In this document: positions 19,064-20,342 of the stretch, one piece after another
Position numbering within the stretch: position 1 is the stretch's first letter
How the letters are laid out: the number at the start of each line of letters is the position of its first letter
Notes under the pieces: generated by a model
Database searches by the model: none
The model's input: only the letters and a program-made list of their open reading frames with translations
Told to the model about the DNA's origin: nothing
Translations under genes and position numbers: made by a program
From: a virus
Length of the DNA stretch: 20,342 nt
Direction: 5' to 3' (one strand)
IMG/VR virus record: IMGVR_UViG_3300032293_002516
Coordinates: 1-20,342 of that record

Positions 19064-20342
19064 ATGCAAGATACTAAAAAAAACCCAGTTGAAGAGGCGT
19101 TCATTCAAATGAAAAATGTTGAGGAAGCTATCGCCCAAAATGCAAAAGGAATACTTGCTTCTACTATGAAGGAAGAAATCAATCAATTAGTAAAAGAATC
19201 TCTTTCAGAACAAGATGATGAGCAAGAGGTTGATGTAGATGCAATGGTTGGTATGGACACAGATGATGCTGAGACAGATGATGTTGATGCTGATGATGTG
19301 GATATGTCAGACAACGCAGATAATATGGATGACGTGGACATTGATATTGACACTGATTCCGACACTCCGATAGATTTAACTGATGCTTCAGATGATGAAA
19401 TTCTAAGAGTATTCAAAGCAATGGGTGAAGAAGACGGTATCATCGTAAAAAAAGATGGTGAGAACGTTCATTTAACCGACAATGATGCTGATGTAGAATA
19501 TCTCGTTAAGCTAGGTGAGTCCGAAGAAGACAAAAACTTAGATGAAACTATGGAATTTGACGATTTAGACATTGAACAAGACAGTGATGGTACTGTTGAT
19601 GACGCTAGTACTGAAGATGTTATTAATTCTATCTTTGGTGGAAACTCCATGGAAGAATCAGATGACTTAGAAGAAGAGGGTGTCATGTATGAAATCGAAT
19701 TCACAGAGGACGATGATTTAGAAGAATCTGATGACATGTATGAATCAGAAGATTTAGAAGAATCTGACGACATGTATGAATCAGAAGATTTAGAAGAATC
19801 TGACGACATGTATGAATCAGAAGATTTAGAAGAATCTGATGACCTTGACGAGTCGTACAACCCTAAAAAAGCTAAAAAATCTGAAACTAAAGAAGGTAAA
19901 CTAGCAACAAAAAAACCTAAAGGTGTTGGTTTAGGTCACGGTCCTAAATTTTCTTATAAGTCATCTGAAAAAGGTGGTTTTAAAGAAGATAAAAAAGAAG
20001 GCCCAAAAACAATGGGTACAGGAAAACCTAAATTCGAATACAAGAAGGGTGAAAATATGGAAGGAAAATCTAAAGTTGTTAAGAAGGCAGAAACTAAAGA
20101 AGCTGCAAGAACTTTAGGAATGGGTTCAAAATTCAGAGAGGGTGGTTTACCAAAACCAAGAGCTCACTCTAAATTTAATCCTGACATTAAGAAGGAATCT
20201 TTAGAAATTGAAGTTAAAATGCTTAGAGAAAAGAATGAAGAATATAGAAAGGCTTTAAATGTTTTCAGAGAAAAACTTACTGAAGTCGCTATTTTTAATT
20301 CTAATCTAGCTTACGCAACAAGATTGTTTACAGAACACTCAA
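19064..20342 (+). CDS. Prohead core scaffolding protein (gp22-like), 3' truncated by window edge
   Basis: 426 codons are open from the ATG at 19064 to the window end, with no stop. Layout: a helical N-terminus (1-50, V-E-E-A-F-I-Q-M-K-N); a very acidic Asp/Glu region (50-265), including a 12-residue tandem repeat; a basic Gly/Lys-rich region (266-370) with G-x-G-P-K-F-S-Y-K-like repeats; and then a coiled-coil-like segment, E-V-K-M-L-R-E-K-N-E-E-Y-R, followed by V-A-I-F-N-S-N-L-A-Y-A-T, which I recall from scaffold proteins of marine T4-like phages. Position after the protease matches T4 gene 22. Scaffold proteins build the prohead core and are degraded by the protease. The major capsid gene would be expected just beyond the right edge. 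Confidence 0.85.
   Translation, partial: MQDTKKNPVEEAFIQMKNVEEAIAQNAKGILASTMKEEINQLVKESLSEQDDEQEVDVDAMVGMDTDDAETDDVDADDVDMSDNADNMDDVDIDIDTDSDTPIDLTDASDDEILRVFKAMGEEDGIIVKKDGENVHLTDNDADVEYLVKLGESEEDKNLDETMEFDDLDIEQDSDGTVDDASTEDVINSIFGGNSMEESDDLEEEGVMYEIEFTEDDDLEESDDMYESEDLEESDDMYESEDLEESDDMYESEDLEESDDLDESYNPKKAKKSETKEGKLATKKPKGVGLGHGPKFSYKSSEKGGFKEDKKEGPKTMGTGKPKFEYKKGENMEGKSKVVKKAETKEAARTLGMGSKFREGGLPKPRAHSKFNPDIKKESLEIEVKMLREKNEEYRKALNVFREKLTEVAIFNSNLAYATRLFTEHS
19715..19843 (+). repeat. 36-bp tandem repeat, about 3.6 copies, in the scaffold gene
   Basis: Units at 19715, 19751 and 19787 plus a 21-nt partial copy at 19823. They differ only at a synonymous GAT/GAC. Each encodes D-L-E-E-S-D-D-M-Y-E-S-E. 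Confidence 0.92.

Overview
The window looks like part of the genome of a large, AT-rich, T4-like (contractile-tail lineage) bacteriophage that probably infects a member of the Bacteroidota (flavobacteria-like). The phage assignment rests on the right half. There, in order on the + strand, lie a gp17-type large terminase, a gp20-type portal, a prohead-core-region protein, a gp21-type prohead protease and a gp22-like acidic scaffold that runs off the right edge. The host assignment is inferred from three things: a short bS21 of Bacteroidota type, several TAnnTTTG (-7) / TTTG (-33) promoter-like elements, and the absence of Shine-Dalgarno sequences at almost every start.

Layout. 1-1413 (minus): a truncated LpxH-like metallophosphoesterase, a family 2 glycosyltransferase and a complete tmRNA gene with its terminator. 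1489-4188 (plus): a 611-aa protein with a G-x-x-T-K-W-C signature, then a compact M20-like zinc peptidase. 4232-6250 (minus): a ClpC-like AAA+ unfoldase lacking the usual N domain. It is divergent from a small heat-shock protein (6450-6845), and the shared control region contains two inverted repeats. 6874-7425 (minus): a minimal kinase-like protein. 7436-8735 (plus): a hypothetical protein, a KTSC-domain protein and a nucleotidyltransferase-fold protein. 8792-12876: probable virion or assembly proteins with acidic and proline-rich low-complexity segments, including a perfect 116-bp direct repeat. 12885-20342: packaging and prohead genes, interrupted by an antisense gene for ribosomal protein bS21 (17247-17432).

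Two things stand out. First, the phage carries parts acting along one route from ribosome to amino acids: bS21 (initiation), tmRNA (rescue and tagging), a ClpC-like unfoldase that keeps an I-G-F ClpP-docking-type loop, a small peptidase and a holdase chaperone. That they work together is inference. Second, by eye the 7-mer TATTTAT occurs twelve times on the two strands. All twelve are in intergenic or start-codon-proximal DNA and all point toward a following gene. This suggests a phage-specific promoter (or leader) element that is the exact reverse complement of the T4 late-promoter core, alongside host-type promoters on several accessory genes.

No tRNA gene, integrase, insertion sequence or CRISPR array was seen. 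The only stretch over 300 bases without a protein gene (941-1488) holds the tmRNA and its signals.
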